From Actinobacteria bacterium IMCC26077 (lineage in GTDB: Bacteria > Actinomycetota > Actinomycetes > Nanopelagicales > Nanopelagicaceae), in contig CP015606.1 of NCBI GenBank assembly GCA_002284915.1, forward strand, positions 310,001-374,000: a stretch of DNA of 64,000 bases. The letters run 5' to 3'. The notes beneath the pieces were generated by a model that had not been told where the DNA came from, did no database searches, and saw only the letters and a program-made list of their open reading frames with translations. Both the position numbers and the translations under genes were made by a program. This document shows, piece after piece, positions 46,806-56,592 of this stretch (position 1 is the stretch's first letter; each line of letters starts with the position of its first letter).

Positions 46806-47054
46806 GTGGTGAAAGTAATTGTCGATGTCGTACTCAAAGATGAGATTCTCGATCCGCAAGGAGATGCGATTTCGCGAGCGCTCCCACGAATGGGTTTCTC
46901 CTTCAAGACAACGAACGTCCGCCAAGGTAAGAGCTTTATCCTCACCTTAGATCATTCACCTAGCGCCAGTGAATTGAAAGAAATCGAGAGCGCCGCGGCA
47001 ACTCTCCTCTCTAACCCTGTGATCGAGACCTTCACGATTCGAGTGGAAGATTAA
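46806..47054 (+). CDS. purS: FGAM synthase subunit PurS
   Basis: An 82-residue small subunit that bridges PurQ and PurL in the three-part FGAM synthase. Family start [31 protein letters not shown], then VRQGKSFIL. Two adjacent GTG codons (46806, 46809) could start it. The TAATG junction overlaps purQ by one base. Confidence 0.95.
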   Translation: MVKVIVDVVLKDEILDPQGDAISRALPRMGFSFKTTNVRQGKSFILTLDHSPSASELKEIESAAATLLSNPVIETFTIRVED

Positions 47055-47719
47055 TGCGGGTAGGAGTCGTAACCTTTCCCGGAACCTTGGATGACCACGA
47101 CGCTGCGCGAGCAGTCCGATATGCCGGCGGCGAAGCTGTTCCGCTCTGGCACGGAGATAGCGATCTACAAGGTGTTTCTGGGGTAATTCTTCCCGGTGGT
47201 TTCTCTTACGGGGACTATCTCCGCTGCGGTGCGATAGCCCGATTCTCACCAATCATGAATTCGATTATCTCGGCTGCAGAACAAGGATTGCCTGTACTAG
47301 GAATCTGTAATGGTTTTCAAGTGCTCTGCGAATCTCATCTCTTGCCAGGAGCTCTCACTAGAAATGTTGGCTTACATTTTCTCTGTCGCGATCAAGAAAT
47401 CGAGATTGTGAATAATGAAAGCGCATGGACTGCAGATTTTGGTCGTGGAGAAATCATCACCATTCCGTTGAAGAACGGCGAAGGTTCTTATCAGTGCGAT
47501 GAGCAGACTTTACGTGATTTAGAAGAGAATAATCGAGTGATTGCTCGCTACGTTGGAGTAAATCCCAATGGATCACGGAATGCAATCGCTGGAATAACTA
47601 ACGCTCGTGGAAATGTCGTAGGAATCATGCCGCATCCAGAGCACGCTATAGATCCGCTCACTGGCCCAACTTCTGATGGGCTCACGTTTTTCACCTCGCT
47701 GATGAAATCGCGAGTCTGA
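47054..47719 (+). CDS. purQ: FGAM synthase glutaminase subunit
   Basis: A 221-residue class I glutamine amidotransferase supplying ammonia to PurL. The nucleophile Cys is in [13 protein letters not shown], and the His-Glu partners are in [30 protein letters not shown] precedes them. Lies between purS and purL with a 1-base overlap and a 2-base gap. Confidence 0.97.
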   Translation: MRVGVVTFPGTLDDHDAARAVRYAGGEAVPLWHGDSDLQGVSGVILPGGFSYGDYLRCGAIARFSPIMNSIISAAEQGLPVLGICNGFQVLCESHLLPGALTRNVGLHFLCRDQEIEIVNNESAWTADFGRGEIITIPLKNGEGSYQCDEQTLRDLEENNRVIARYVGVNPNGSRNAIAGITNARGNVVGIMPHPEHAIDPLTGPTSDGLTFFTSLMKSRV

Positions 47720-47721
47720 CT

Positions 47722-49953
47722 ATGGCATTAGATACCGTATTGATTGCAGAATCTTCTCCAGATACTCCACAACCCTGGCGAGAGTTAGGGTTAAAAGAGG
47801 ACGAATACCTTCGAATCAGAGAGATCCTTGGCCGACGCCCTACTTCAAGTGAATTAGCGATGTACTCGGTGATGTGGAGCGAACATTGCTCGTATAAGTC
47901 ATCAAAGATACATCTGCGACAGTTTGGCGAGAAGGCACCGAAGTCGGATGCGCTTCTTGTAGGTATCGGTGAGAATGCTGGAGTCGTTGATGTTGGTCAA
48001 GGCTATGCAGTGACCTTCAAAGTGGAATCGCATAATCACCCATCTTTTATCGAGCCATATCAAGGTGCTGCGACTGGAGTCGGCGGAATCGTCCGAGATA
48101 TCCTCACGATGGGAGCGCGGCCGGTTGCGATTTTGGACCCACTTCGCTTTGGCTCAGCTGATGCTCCAGATACAAAGCGCGTCCTTCCCGGAGTTGTCGC
48201 TGGAATCGGTGGTTATGGCAATTGCATCGGTGTTCCGACCGTTGGTGGCGAGGTCATTTTTGATAAATCGTATTTAGGAAATCCATTGGTCAACGCGCTC
48301 TGTGTTGGCGTGATGAAACACGAAGATATCAAATTAGCTCGAGCCTCGGGCGCTGGAAATCTTGTGGTGTTATTTGGTGCCAAAACCGGTGGCGATGGAA
48401 TTGGTGGCGTATCGGTCCTCGCAAGTGAAACTTTCGATGATAAGAAACCAACGAAACGACCCGCTGTTCAAGTGGGAGATCCCTTCACCGAGAAGGTATT
48501 GATTGAGTGTTCGCTCGAGATTTTCAAAGAAGACCTTGTGGTAGGAATTCAAGATCTTGGTGGCGCTGGTTTGTCGTGTGCGACGAGCGAGCTGGCCTCA
48601 GCTGGTACCGGTGGTATGCGAATTGCGCTCGATCGAGTTCCATTACGCGATGCCAATCTCTCACCAGAAGAGATTCTCATGAGCGAATCCCAAGAGCGCA
48701 TGTGTGCCGTGGTGCCACCTAATAAAATCGATCGTTTTCTCGAGATCTGCAAGAAATGGGATGTCGTCGCAACGGTAATTGGTGAGGTGACTTCGGGAGT
48801 TCGGCTAGAGATCACCTGGCATGGCGAAGTTATCGTTGATGTTCCACCACGCACCGTTGCACATGATGGACCGGTCTATAACCGACCGTTCCAGCGACCT
48901 AGCACACAAGAGGAATTAGTTGCTAATGGCGCAGAAAGACTTAGCCGGCCAAAGAGCGGAAGTGAGATAAGCGCTGCGATCATCGATCTAATTTCATCGC
49001 CGAATATGGCGGATAAGAGTTGGATTACCTCGCAATATGACAGGTATGTGCAGGGAAATACTGTTGCAGCGGGGCCGAGTGATGCTGCGGTCATCCGTAT
49101 CGATGAGCAGAGCTTCCTTGGCGTTGCAGTTGCTACCGATTGCAATGGCAGATTCTGCAAGCTTGATCCTTATGTCGGCACCCAACTAGCTCTTGCTGAG
49201 GCAGTACGCAATATCGCAGCTACCGGTGCGCAACCGCTGGCAATTACCAATTGCCTAAATTTTGGCTCACCTGAAGATCCAGGAGTTATGTGGCAATTTG
49301 CTGAAAGCGTTCGTGCGCTCGCAGATGGTGCGCTCGAGATGGGATTACCGGTTACTGGTGGCAATGTCTCCTTCTACAATCAAACTGGGGACGTCGCGAT
49401 CTTGCCCACCCCTGTTGTTGGCGTTTTGGGCGTTATCGATGATGTGCGAAGAGCGATTCCCTATAAATTCACCGGTGCGAAAGATTTGATTCTTCTCGGT
49501 GAGACGCTTGAGGAGCTCTCTGGCGGTGAATGGGCAGATCGTCAGGGACATCTCGGTGGAATCCCACCGCGAGTAGATTTGCAGCGCGAACTAGCTCTTG
49601 CTCGATTCATGTTTGCTCAGCGAGATTACATCGCCGCCGCGCATGACCTATCCGATGGCGGCTTGGTAATTGCGCTTTTAGAAATGTTGCTCAATTCGCA
49701 AACCGGAGCAACTATCTCTATTCATGGAGATCCATTTATGCATCTATTTAGTGAGAGTGCCGGTCGGATTCTTTTGGCGGTAAACCCCGAGGATGCCAAT
49801 TATCTGGTTGGCAAAGCAACCGACGCCGGCATCACAACGACTCGCCTAGGCAAATCTGGTGGCGAGAACTTTGAAGTTTCTGGAGTCTGTTCAATTTCGA
49901 TGTTGCATATTCGAGATGCAAATCAGAGCACGATTCCTGCGCTTTTTTCCTAA
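47722..49953 (+). CDS. purL: FGAM synthase large subunit
   Basis: A 743-residue small-form PurL (works with PurS and PurQ), catalysing ATP-dependent conversion of FGAR to FGAM. Motifs: [63 protein letters not shown], and the second-half ATP site [12 protein letters not shown] with [17 protein letters not shown]. Its stop overlaps the convergent aldolase gene by 4 bases, the left junction of the sugar cassette that separates it from purF. Confidence 0.97.
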   Translation: MALDTVLIAESSPDTPQPWRELGLKEDEYLRIREILGRRPTSSELAMYSVMWSEHCSYKSSKIHLRQFGEKAPKSDALLVGIGENAGVVDVGQGYAVTFKVESHNHPSFIEPYQGAATGVGGIVRDILTMGARPVAILDPLRFGSADAPDTKRVLPGVVAGIGGYGNCIGVPTVGGEVIFDKSYLGNPLVNALCVGVMKHEDIKLARASGAGNLVVLFGAKTGGDGIGGVSVLASETFDDKKPTKRPAVQVGDPFTEKVLIECSLEIFKEDLVVGIQDLGGAGLSCATSELASAGTGGMRIALDRVPLRDANLSPEEILMSESQERMCAVVPPNKIDRFLEICKKWDVVATVIGEVTSGVRLEITWHGEVIVDVPPRTVAHDGPVYNRPFQRPSTQEELVANGAERLSRPKSGSEISAAIIDLISSPNMADKSWITSQYDRYVQGNTVAAGPSDAAVIRIDEQSFLGVAVATDCNGRFCKLDPYVGTQLALAEAVRNIAATGAQPLAITNCLNFGSPEDPGVMWQFAESVRALADGALEMGLPVTGGNVSFYNQTGDVAILPTPVVGVLGVIDDVRRAIPYKFTGAKDLILLGETLEELSGGEWADRQGHLGGIPPRVDLQRELALARFMFAQRDYIAAAHDLSDGGLVIALLEMLLNSQTGATISIHGDPFMHLFSESAGRILLAVNPEDANYLVGKATDAGITTTRLGKSGGENFEVSGVCSISMLHIRDANQSTIPALFS

Positions 49954-50855
49954 CGATTGACGATTTGTTCTAAGTCGGCGTAAGCCGCATCAATCACATC
50001 TGTGACAGAGTTATCAAGGATGAAGCTCACCGGTCCGCGTTGGCGTTGATTATTGAATATTCCCTGCTTCACCAAGAGGTACTTCTCCACTGCAACATAT
50101 GAATCAAGCGTAGTTTGGTAAGAAACCATCTTTGCGATTGGGGCGTGAATTTCAGCAGCGCGCTTCATATCACCTGATTCAAGAGCGCTCCACAGTGCAA
50201 CTAGAGCCCACGGAATTTCAGCGCCAGGCATCGAGCCAACAACGCCAATTGGGTAGGTATCCATCAAATCATTTCCACCCTGGCCTTCGAAGACTCGAGC
50301 TCGTCCTTTGCTGGCATCCTTTAATTGTTGTAACCGTTCAGCAACTGGTTTTGCCTCTGGTTTGAATTGAACTCGGTTCTCACCGTACTTGTCGATGAGA
50401 TCTACATAAAGCGATATCTCAAGTGGATGGCCCACATAGTTGCTCGCATCTTGCACAATTACGGGAATCGAGACGCTTTCAATGATAGAGATGTAGTACT
50501 TCGCGACCTCGCTCGATAGTGGAGCAAAAGCGCTTGGCGGTGTTGCCATCACTGCAGCAGCGCCATCTGCCTCAGCCCACTGGGCAAGTTGAATTGCAAT
50601 CTTTGTACTCTCAGCGCCAACGCTTGTAACAAGTGGCACGCGACCTTTCGCCGCAGCGATAACGCTCTGCGCTAATTCGCGCCGTTCGTGTGCGGCAAGG
50701 CGAAGAACTTCAGAGACCATCGCAAGAACGAAACCATCAACTCTATTGTCAATTAACCAGTCAATCTCTCGCTTCAGGATCTCGTGGTCAATCGAGTCAT
50801 CATCTTTAAATGGCGTGGAGAGGACGGTAAAAACCCCTCGAACATCCTGAGTCAT
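49950..50855 (-). CDS. DapA/NanA-family class I aldolase or dehydratase for sugar acids
   Basis: A 301-residue (beta/alpha)8 protein of the dihydrodipicolinate-synthase family. The Schiff-base Lys is probably Lys165 in VQFKPEAKP. The usual YNxP motif is replaced by [11 protein letters not shown], a form seen in sugar-acid members such as 2-keto-3-deoxy-L-arabonate dehydratase/aldolase-type proteins. The true start is ATG 50855 (GGATAGGAAAA upstream; TAATG overlap with the permease stop). An open extension to 51065 is only the shadow of the permease gene. It would finish the pathway begun by the dehydrogenase at 56589 and the dehydratase at 53982. Confidence 0.82.
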   Translation of the reverse strand: MTQDVRGVFTVLSTPFKDDDSIDHEILKREIDWLIDNRVDGFVLAMVSEVLRLAAHERRELAQSVIAAAKGRVPLVTSVGAESTKIAIQLAQWAEADGAAAVMATPPSAFAPLSSEVAKYYISIIESVSIPVIVQDASNYVGHPLEISLYVDLIDKYGENRVQFKPEAKPVAERLQQLKDASKGRARVFEGQGGNDLMDTYPIGVVGSMPGAEIPWALVALWSALESGDMKRAAEIHAPIAKMVSYQTTLDSYVAVEKYLLVKQGIFNNQRQRGPVSFILDNSVTDVIDAAYADLEQIVNR

Positions 50856-51658
50856 TATTTTCCTATCCCTGCGGTAAGCCCAGCAACCAGTTGGCGCTGG
50901 AAAATAAGGTAAATGATGATTGCTGGAATTGCACTCACTAATGAGCCAGCAAGTAAGACTGGTATATCTGTGGTTCGTCCAGCTGATAGAGCGCCAAGCC
51001 CTACCGTAATAGTACGTTTCATTGGATCTTGCAAGAAGAGAAGACCTACAAGCAAGTCGCACCATATCTGGATGAATTGGAGAACCACTACTGTCGCAAT
51101 GGCTGGAAAGGCCAAAGGTAACGCAATCCTTCGGAAGACGCCTCGGTAATTCAAACCATCAACTACGGATGCTTCGATGATCTCATCGGGAATGCCGCGG
51201 AAATATGAAGTCATCAGGAACGTTGCAAAAGGCGTTCCTAATGCTGCATACATGACGATTGCCCCCCAATATCCGTCAAGTAAGTTGAGCTTACTTACGT
51301 TGACGTACGCAGGAATAATAATCGAATGTAGCGGAATCAACATTGCGCCAACAATGCCGAGAAAGAAATACGGGGTTCCACGGAAAGTTAATTTTGCTAG
51401 ACCGAATCCAGCGAAAGCGCTGAAAATCAAAATTATCGCAATTGCCCCAAAACAAACTATTACAGAATTGAGTAGTTGCGTGCCAATTGGCATGACAGTG
51501 AAGAGTTTTTGCCAGGATGCAAATGAATGCCCGGGAGCACCGAGAAATTGTTCTTTTGATTTGAGAGATTGCTCAATCATGAAAGTAAATGGGTAGAACA
51601 TGATTACTGCCAATATACCCATCGAGATAAAAGTGAACACTTTACGGAAGGTGCTCAT
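50855..51658 (-). CDS. Carbohydrate ABC transporter permease, MalG-like
   Basis: A 267-residue inner-membrane permease with six predicted spans and the EAA coupling loop DEIIEASVVDGLNYRGVFRRIALPLAFPA. The C-terminus QRQLVAGLTAGIGK matches the MalG class. It overlaps the MalF-like gene by four bases and the aldolase gene by one. Belongs to the sugar or sugar-acid importer of the cassette between purL and purF. Confidence 0.93.
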   Translation of the reverse strand: MSTFRKVFTFISMGILAVIMFYPFTFMIEQSLKSKEQFLGAPGHSFASWQKLFTVMPIGTQLLNSVIVCFGAIAIILIFSAFAGFGLAKLTFRGTPYFFLGIVGAMLIPLHSIIIPAYVNVSKLNLLDGYWGAIVMYAALGTPFATFLMTSYFRGIPDEIIEASVVDGLNYRGVFRRIALPLAFPAIATVVVLQFIQIWCDLLVGLLFLQDPMKRTITVGLGALSAGRTTDIPVLLAGSLVSAIPAIIIYLIFQRQLVAGLTAGIGK

Positions 51659-52551
51659 TCTTTACTCCGCGTAAGTGCTAACTGTGCCGCGCCAAGGCCG
51701 GCCATGATTACAAAGAGAATAAATCCGAGCATTGCTCCGGCACCAAAATCACCCTTAGCGAAAGCGCTTTGGTAGACAAAGAATTCGAGAGTGGTGGTGC
51801 CAAACCCGGGTCCACCACCAGTCATTACAAAGATCAGACTAAAGAGTGCGGTAAACGCGCTAATAACTGTAATGACGAATGAGAATTGAATAAATCTTTT
51901 GAGTTGGGGAAGGGTGATACTGCTAAAGATTCGAACATTTCCCGCGCCATCAATTCGGGCTGCTTCATTCAATGAGATATCTAGATTAGCCATCCCAGTT
52001 AGGAAAATCATTGTGTTGGTGCCAACCATCGAGTAGATGAATGTGATTGCTACAGCGAGCAGCGCGCCGTGCTCTGAAGAGAGTAAATCAGTCTTGATAA
52101 AACCAAGGCCAATTGCACGGAGCAATTGATTGAGAACGCCTTCTTGAGCGAAAACTCTGATAGCGACCATTCCAATCACCACCCAAGAAATTGCTGTAGG
52201 TAAGAAGTAAATGCTTCGAAAGAATTTCCAGCCAGCTACTCGCTCATTGAGCAAATAGGCAATTCCCAAAGGGATTAGGATCGCGACTGGTACCGCGAGG
52301 AGTAGTAGCGCATTGTTTTGCATTACCCGCCAGAAAATCGGATTCTTAAATTCTTTAACGAAGGTACTTGGGCCAATCCAAGTCGCGGAAAGGCCATTCC
52401 ATTTAGTCATCGAGTAGTAAAGCGCCTGGAGTATTGGCACACCAAGAAATAAGGTGACAAAAATGAGCGCGGGTGCGCCGAAAAGAATTCCAGAGCGTCC
52501 GCGCTCTCGAGTGAGCGCACTCTTCTTGTTTGCCGTCTTGGTTGATGCCAT
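51655..52551 (-). CDS. Carbohydrate ABC transporter permease, MalF-like
   Basis: A 298-residue permease partner. A basic N-terminus (ASTKTANKKSALTRERGRSG) precedes six spans. The coupling loop is ISLNEAARIDGAGNVRIFSSITLPQLKRF. No strong ribosome site is evident before the ATG at 52551, and a stem-loop lies between it and the binding-protein gene. No ATPase gene is linked. Confidence 0.93.
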   Translation of the reverse strand: MASTKTANKKSALTRERGRSGILFGAPALIFVTLFLGVPILQALYYSMTKWNGLSATWIGPSTFVKEFKNPIFWRVMQNNALLLLAVPVAILIPLGIAYLLNERVAGWKFFRSIYFLPTAISWVVIGMVAIRVFAQEGVLNQLLRAIGLGFIKTDLLSSEHGALLAVAITFIYSMVGTNTMIFLTGMANLDISLNEAARIDGAGNVRIFSSITLPQLKRFIQFSFVITVISAFTALFSLIFVMTGGGPGFGTTTLEFFVYQSAFAKGDFGAGAMLGFILFVIMAGLGAAQLALTRSKE

Positions 52552-52563
52552 GTGTTTGATTGA

Positions 52564-52598
52564 GAGAGCCCTCCAGCTCGTTTTGCGGGAGGGCTCTC
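52564..52598 (-). terminator. Intercistronic stem-loop after binding-protein gene
   Basis: An 11-bp perfect stem GAGAGCCCTCC / GGAGGGCTCTC with a 13-base loop lies 12 bases after the binding-protein stop and 13 before the permease start on the minus strand. There is no long T-run, so partial termination or mRNA protection is more likely than full termination. Confidence 0.8.
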
Positions 52599-52609
52599 GT
52601 CACTCCTTA

Positions 52610-53926
52610 TTACTTGTAGGTATCGCCTTTATTCTCAGCGGGGATTTGATCCCATACTTGCTTAAGTTGGGCTAGGCCTTTTGCAGGCGCAGTCTTTCCA
52701 GCAAGAATCGACGGAATGATCTTGTTTCCAGCGTCAACGACATCACCTTGTACGACGTTATCGAGCATTGGATATTTGATGATTCCTTGATCCGCAAAGC
52801 CAAGCATCTGCTGATTAACAGGGTTTGATGTAGTCGAACCGGTGCGGTTTGGAATCAAACCTGCTCCATCGATTACTTTCGCTCCCTCTTCACTCATCAT
52901 GAAATTGAGGAAATCAACAGCCGCATCCTTCGACTTTGCATAAGAGGTAAGGGCAAATCCCTGTCCAGCAAACTCAACGACTCCGTTGATCTTGGAATCT
53001 GAGAATGGCGGGATGAATGCCGCAACGTTGTCACCAAACTTGTCAGTGAATTTCTTGGTATCCCACGTACCGTCAATAATCATCGCAGCTTTCTCATTGA
53101 GGAAATCTTCAACGTTATCGGTCTTAGTCAGGATATCCGAGTTGGTGCATCCCTTTGACTTAAGGGCGGCATACTTTGTGTAAGCATCGACATTCGCTTT
53201 TGAATTCCAAGCATTCTTGCCGTTGTAGAGGTCGCGAAGACCTTCAGGTCCACTGGTTTGCCCAATCGCAAGATAGCTCGCGTCGTACCATGGGTAGTAA
53301 AGCGCTCCAAGACTTTGACCACCATTTCCGTAGACAATTGGGGTATAGCCAGCGGATTTCAGTTTGCCGCACGCTGTATAAAGTTCATCCCAACTGCGTG
53401 GCACCTCAGCTACGCCGGCCTTTGCAAATGCAGCCTTGTTGTAGAAACCAATGTAGAACTGTCGATCCAACGGCACGATGTAAGGTCCATTCGCTAGATC
53501 GAAGTCATCTGACGACCACTCGAGAGATCCCTGAGATGCCAACGCATCGTCGGCAACTAAGCCTTTGAGGTTGGTCAGGTATTCCTTGTATTTGAGGGCA
53601 AATAATCCGGTCCACATCAGTACTAGGTCTGGGCCGCTCTTAGATACCGCTGCAGCTTGGAGGAGAGAGAAGTAGTTATCTCCTGGTTGGCTGACGAGAT
53701 CAAAGGTCACGTTAGGGTGCGCCGCGGTGTAGGCATCAGTAAGTGCCTTTGTGGCTTCGGCATTTTGGGTATCTCCCAGGTTATGCCAAAGCGTGACAGT
53801 AACGGGCTCTGCAGCTGCACTTGCTTCGGGTGAAGCTGTACTTGCAGCGTCATTGCTAGATGAGGAGCAACCTGCCAAGGCAAGTGCTGCGACAACTAGC
53901 AGCGCCCATAAAGATTTTCTCTTCAT
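52610..53926 (-). CDS. Sugar-binding lipoprotein of ABC importer (family 1 SBP)
   Basis: A 438-residue lipoprotein. The signal peptide MKRKSLWALLVVAALALAGC has the lipobox LALAGC with Cys20, followed by a Ser/Ala-rich linker. The mature part is a CUT1 binding protein (TVTLWHNLGDTQNAEATKALTDAY, KSGPDLVLMWTG, DVPRSWDEL-like region, KAAMIIDGTWDTKKF, and NFMMSEEGAKVIDGAGLIPNR). GGAAGGAA precedes the ATG. Upstream of it, on the same strand, lies the IlvD/Edd dehydratase. Ligand probably a pentose, uronate or sugar acid; unproven. Confidence 0.94.
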   Translation of the reverse strand: MKRKSLWALLVVAALALAGCSSSSNDAASTASPEASAAAEPVTVTLWHNLGDTQNAEATKALTDAYTAAHPNVTFDLVSQPGDNYFSLLQAAAVSKSGPDLVLMWTGLFALKYKEYLTNLKGLVADDALASQGSLEWSSDDFDLANGPYIVPLDRQFYIGFYNKAAFAKAGVAEVPRSWDELYTACGKLKSAGYTPIVYGNGGQSLGALYYPWYDASYLAIGQTSGPEGLRDLYNGKNAWNSKANVDAYTKYAALKSKGCTNSDILTKTDNVEDFLNEKAAMIIDGTWDTKKFTDKFGDNVAAFIPPFSDSKINGVVEFAGQGFALTSYAKSKDAAVDFLNFMMSEEGAKVIDGAGLIPNRTGSTTSNPVNQQMLGFADQGIIKYPMLDNVVQGDVVDAGNKIIPSILAGKTAPAKGLAQLKQVWDQIPAENKGDTYK

Positions 53927-53981
53927 GATGTTATTCCTTCCTTCACTTTGGATGATGGAGCAGTTACACCCAATAAGAAAG

Positions 53982-55697
53982 TCATGATCGACCTACTACA
54001 GGTGGAACAAACCTGCGGTGCTCCGGTGTTGGTGCCCGCAGGAAATCAAGATCGCAACCAAGATCTGGCTGAGTCACATGTTGTTGGTAGAGCAGAGGCC
54101 ATCCACGAAGATGTTCGCTGTGAAAACCTTTCCATCGCGAGCGCCGTTCTTCCAATTCACTTTCGCTAAGTCGAACATTGACTGTAAGTTCATGAACATT
54201 GACATCGATGATGTCACCATTTTCAATAAGTGCGAGCGGGCCACCAACTGCAGCTTCTGGCGAGACATGAAGCAAGCAAACGCCAAATGAAGTTCCGGAC
54301 ATACGTGCGTCAGTGATTCGAATCATGTCGCGCACCCCCTGCATCGCAAGTTTGCGCGGAATGGGAATCATTCCCCACTCGGGCATACCTGGTACGCCAA
54401 CTGCGCCACAGCCACGCAGAATCAGCACCGTATCCTGGGTAACAGGCAAATCTGGATCTTCCAATTTTTCTCGCATCTCTGCGTACCCTTCAAAGATAAA
54501 TGCAGCCCCGGAGTGTGTAAATAACTCTGCTGATGCTGCAGAAATCTTCAATAGTGTTCCGTTCGGTGCGATATTTCCTTTGAGAAGCGCAAACGCTCCA
54601 TCCATCCGGAGTGGATTGCTCACTTCGCGCATTGCCTCGGATGGGACAACTTCAGAGGCAATCTCCTCACGCCAGGGCTTGCCGGTCGCCGTGAGTGCAT
54701 CGAGTTCCATGTGCTCGTCAAGGCGCTTTAGTAATTGCGGCAGACCTCCTGAGTTATGGAAATCTTGAATGAGAAAACGGCCCGATGGTTCAACATCGGC
54801 AAGGACAGGGATTCCTCTTCCTAAGGTATTGATATCTTCAACGGTAATTTCGCCGCCAATTCGACCAGAGCAGGCAACTAAATGAATAAGCGCATTTGTT
54901 GAACCGCCGATTGCGTGCAACATACGAATTGCATTTCGGAATGAGCTTGGATTGGCAATCTTTGATGGCGTCAGATTCTCGGTAACCATTTCGACAATTC
55001 GACGTCCCGATGCGCGAGCTGCGCCGCGTCTTTCATCGGTGTTTGCAGGAATAGTTGCGCTTCCGGGGAGCATGAAACCGAGCATCTCCGTCATAAGAGC
55101 TACCGAACTCGCAGTTCCCATCGTGTTACATGAGCCCAAACCACAACTGAGGCACTCTTCAAACTCGCGCCATTCTTGATCAGAGATCCTTCCAGCGCGC
55201 CAATCATCGAGAGCCCGCCAAAGGTCTGTTCCAGTTCCTACTCGCTTTCCTTTAAAGAAGGGCGCTGGTCGTGCACCAGCAGTCACCATGAGCGCTGGAA
55301 GATCTGCGCTAAAAGCTCCCATAAGAGCGCCAGGAACACTTTTGTCACAATTTGCGAGGAGAACTACGCCATCGAGAGGGTAGGAGCGCAAGTTCTCTTC
55401 AATCTCTATCGAGAGGAGATTTCGGTAGAGCATTGCGCTTGCCTTCATTAAGTCTTCGCCAAGCGAGATCACTGGAAAGACAACTGGAATCCCACCACTT
55501 TCCACAATTCCTGCCTTGACATCGTCTATAAGCGCACGTAGCGGGAGATTGCATGGATTGAGTTCGCTCGAAGAGTCGGCAATGCCAATGATGGGCTTAC
55601 TATTATCGGCAGGGACTTCAAGCCCGACCGATCTCATGACGACGCGGTGTGAAACGGCGGTCTCATCATTGCCACGAAACCATTCGCTACTGCGCAC
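53982..55697 (-). CDS. IlvD/Edd-family [Fe-S] sugar-acid dehydratase
   Basis: A 571-residue dehydratase of the IlvD/Edd family, in the sugar-acid branch (L-arabonate, D-xylonate or related aldonates). Cluster ligands are Cys in LLANCDKSVPG and Cys in CGLGSCNTMGTASS; the third is in LRGCGAVGVPGMPEWG. The late segment ITDARMSGTSFGVCLLHVSPEAAVGGPLALIENGD is the family signature. GTG start with GGAGGG at good spacing. The partner enzymes in the cassette, aldolase (49950) and dehydrogenase (56589), point to an aldonate substrate rather than branched-chain amino-acid synthesis. Confidence 0.9.
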   Translation of the reverse strand: MRSSEWFRGNDETAVSHRVVMRSVGLEVPADNSKPIIGIADSSSELNPCNLPLRALIDDVKAGIVESGGIPVVFPVISLGEDLMKASAMLYRNLLSIEIEENLRSYPLDGVVLLANCDKSVPGALMGAFSADLPALMVTAGARPAPFFKGKRVGTGTDLWRALDDWRAGRISDQEWREFEECLSCGLGSCNTMGTASSVALMTEMLGFMLPGSATIPANTDERRGAARASGRRIVEMVTENLTPSKIANPSSFRNAIRMLHAIGGSTNALIHLVACSGRIGGEITVEDINTLGRGIPVLADVEPSGRFLIQDFHNSGGLPQLLKRLDEHMELDALTATGKPWREEIASEVVPSEAMREVSNPLRMDGAFALLKGNIAPNGTLLKISAASAELFTHSGAAFIFEGYAEMREKLEDPDLPVTQDTVLILRGCGAVGVPGMPEWGMIPIPRKLAMQGVRDMIRITDARMSGTSFGVCLLHVSPEAAVGGPLALIENGDIIDVNVHELTVNVRLSESELEERRSRWKGFHSEHLRGWPLLYQQHVTQPDLGCDLDFLRAPTPEHRRFVPPVVGRS

Positions 55698-55803
55698 GAA
55701 AAACCCTCCACGACTAAATTAGGTATTGCCGAACAGCATTTGGTATCACTACCCTCTACCGAGATATCTTCCCTGTCAAGAGTCTGCAGAAGTGAGGTTC
55801 ACT

Positions 55804-56592
55804 GTGGTTACAAAAGAGCGGTACAAAGTAGGAAGCGTCGCGCGAGCGCTGAAATTGGTCGATTTGATTGCTGCTGCCCCGCAGAGTGGCCTGACGCTAA
55901 GTGATCTCACCAAAGAATTAGGCGTCTCTAAAAGCACAGTCTTCGCTTTACTACAGACGTTGATGGAAGCAGGGTACGTTCGGCAAACAAAACCGGGGCC
56001 GCGTTATCTCCCAGGCATTTCCCTTGTCCGTCTCGGTGATCTTGCCGGCGGCCACCTTCCCGTGGGCGAGATTGCGCAACCAATTATTCATCGACTCTCG
56101 CGGACAACCGGATTAACTATTCGAGTATCGATTAACGATGGAGGCCATCCAGTTTTCGTCGCTCGAGTTGACGCGCCAGGCAATATTCGATTCTTGACCT
56201 TGTTAGGTTCTAGAGAGTTACCACATGTTTCGTCGGCTGGTAAAGCGATGCTTGCACAGATGAGCGATAGCGAAATCGCACAAGTAATCGAAAATACCGG
56301 ATTACCAAAGCGCACTAAAAATACTCGAACCCAGTTAGCCCAACTGATGAACGATATTCGAAGAATTCGCGCAATTGGGTACGCAACAGATGATGAAGAG
56401 GATTGCGAGGGCATCTTCTGTGTTGGTGCTGCCTTCTTTGATCACAACGGCAGATGTGTTGGTGCGGTTTCAGCAACGGGTATCAAACGCGAGTTATCTC
56501 AACGAGCACTTGATCAACTTGGTAAGCAAGTTATTGATGCAGCTCATGAAGTAACTTTGGCATTGGGAGGAAAAGTTCGGAAAAACGCATGA
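55804..56592 (+). CDS. IclR-family transcriptional regulator
   Basis: A 262-residue regulator. The N-terminal winged helix (KVGSVARALKLVDLIAAAPQSGLTLSDLTKELGVSKSTVFALLQTLMEAGYV) is followed by the IclR GAF-like effector domain (HVSSAGKAMLAQM, IGYATDDEEDCEGIFCVGAAFFDHNGRCVGAVSATG). GTG 55804 is chosen because GTGAGG lies 7 bases upstream; the open frame further left has no family character. Divergent from the dehydratase operon and overlapping the dehydrogenase gene by four bases, so it probably controls both. Confidence 0.93.
   Translation: MVTKERYKVGSVARALKLVDLIAAAPQSGLTLSDLTKELGVSKSTVFALLQTLMEAGYVRQTKPGPRYLPGISLVRLGDLAGGHLPVGEIAQPIIHRLSRTTGLTIRVSINDGGHPVFVARVDAPGNIRFLTLLGSRELPHVSSAGKAMLAQMSDSEIAQVIENTGLPKRTKNTRTQLAQLMNDIRRIRAIGYATDDEEDCEGIFCVGAAFFDHNGRCVGAVSATGIKRELSQRALDQLGKQVIDAAHEVTLALGGKVRKNA

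Noticed and set aside
50856-51065. N-terminal extension of the aldolase ORF
   Set aside because: The extension lies antiphase over the MalG-like permease coding region and is Cys/Trp/Tyr-rich without aldolase features; a good ribosome site supports 50855.
55722-55746. GGTAT direct repeats as an IclR operator
   Set aside because: Only two five-base copies, not palindromic; too weak to call.
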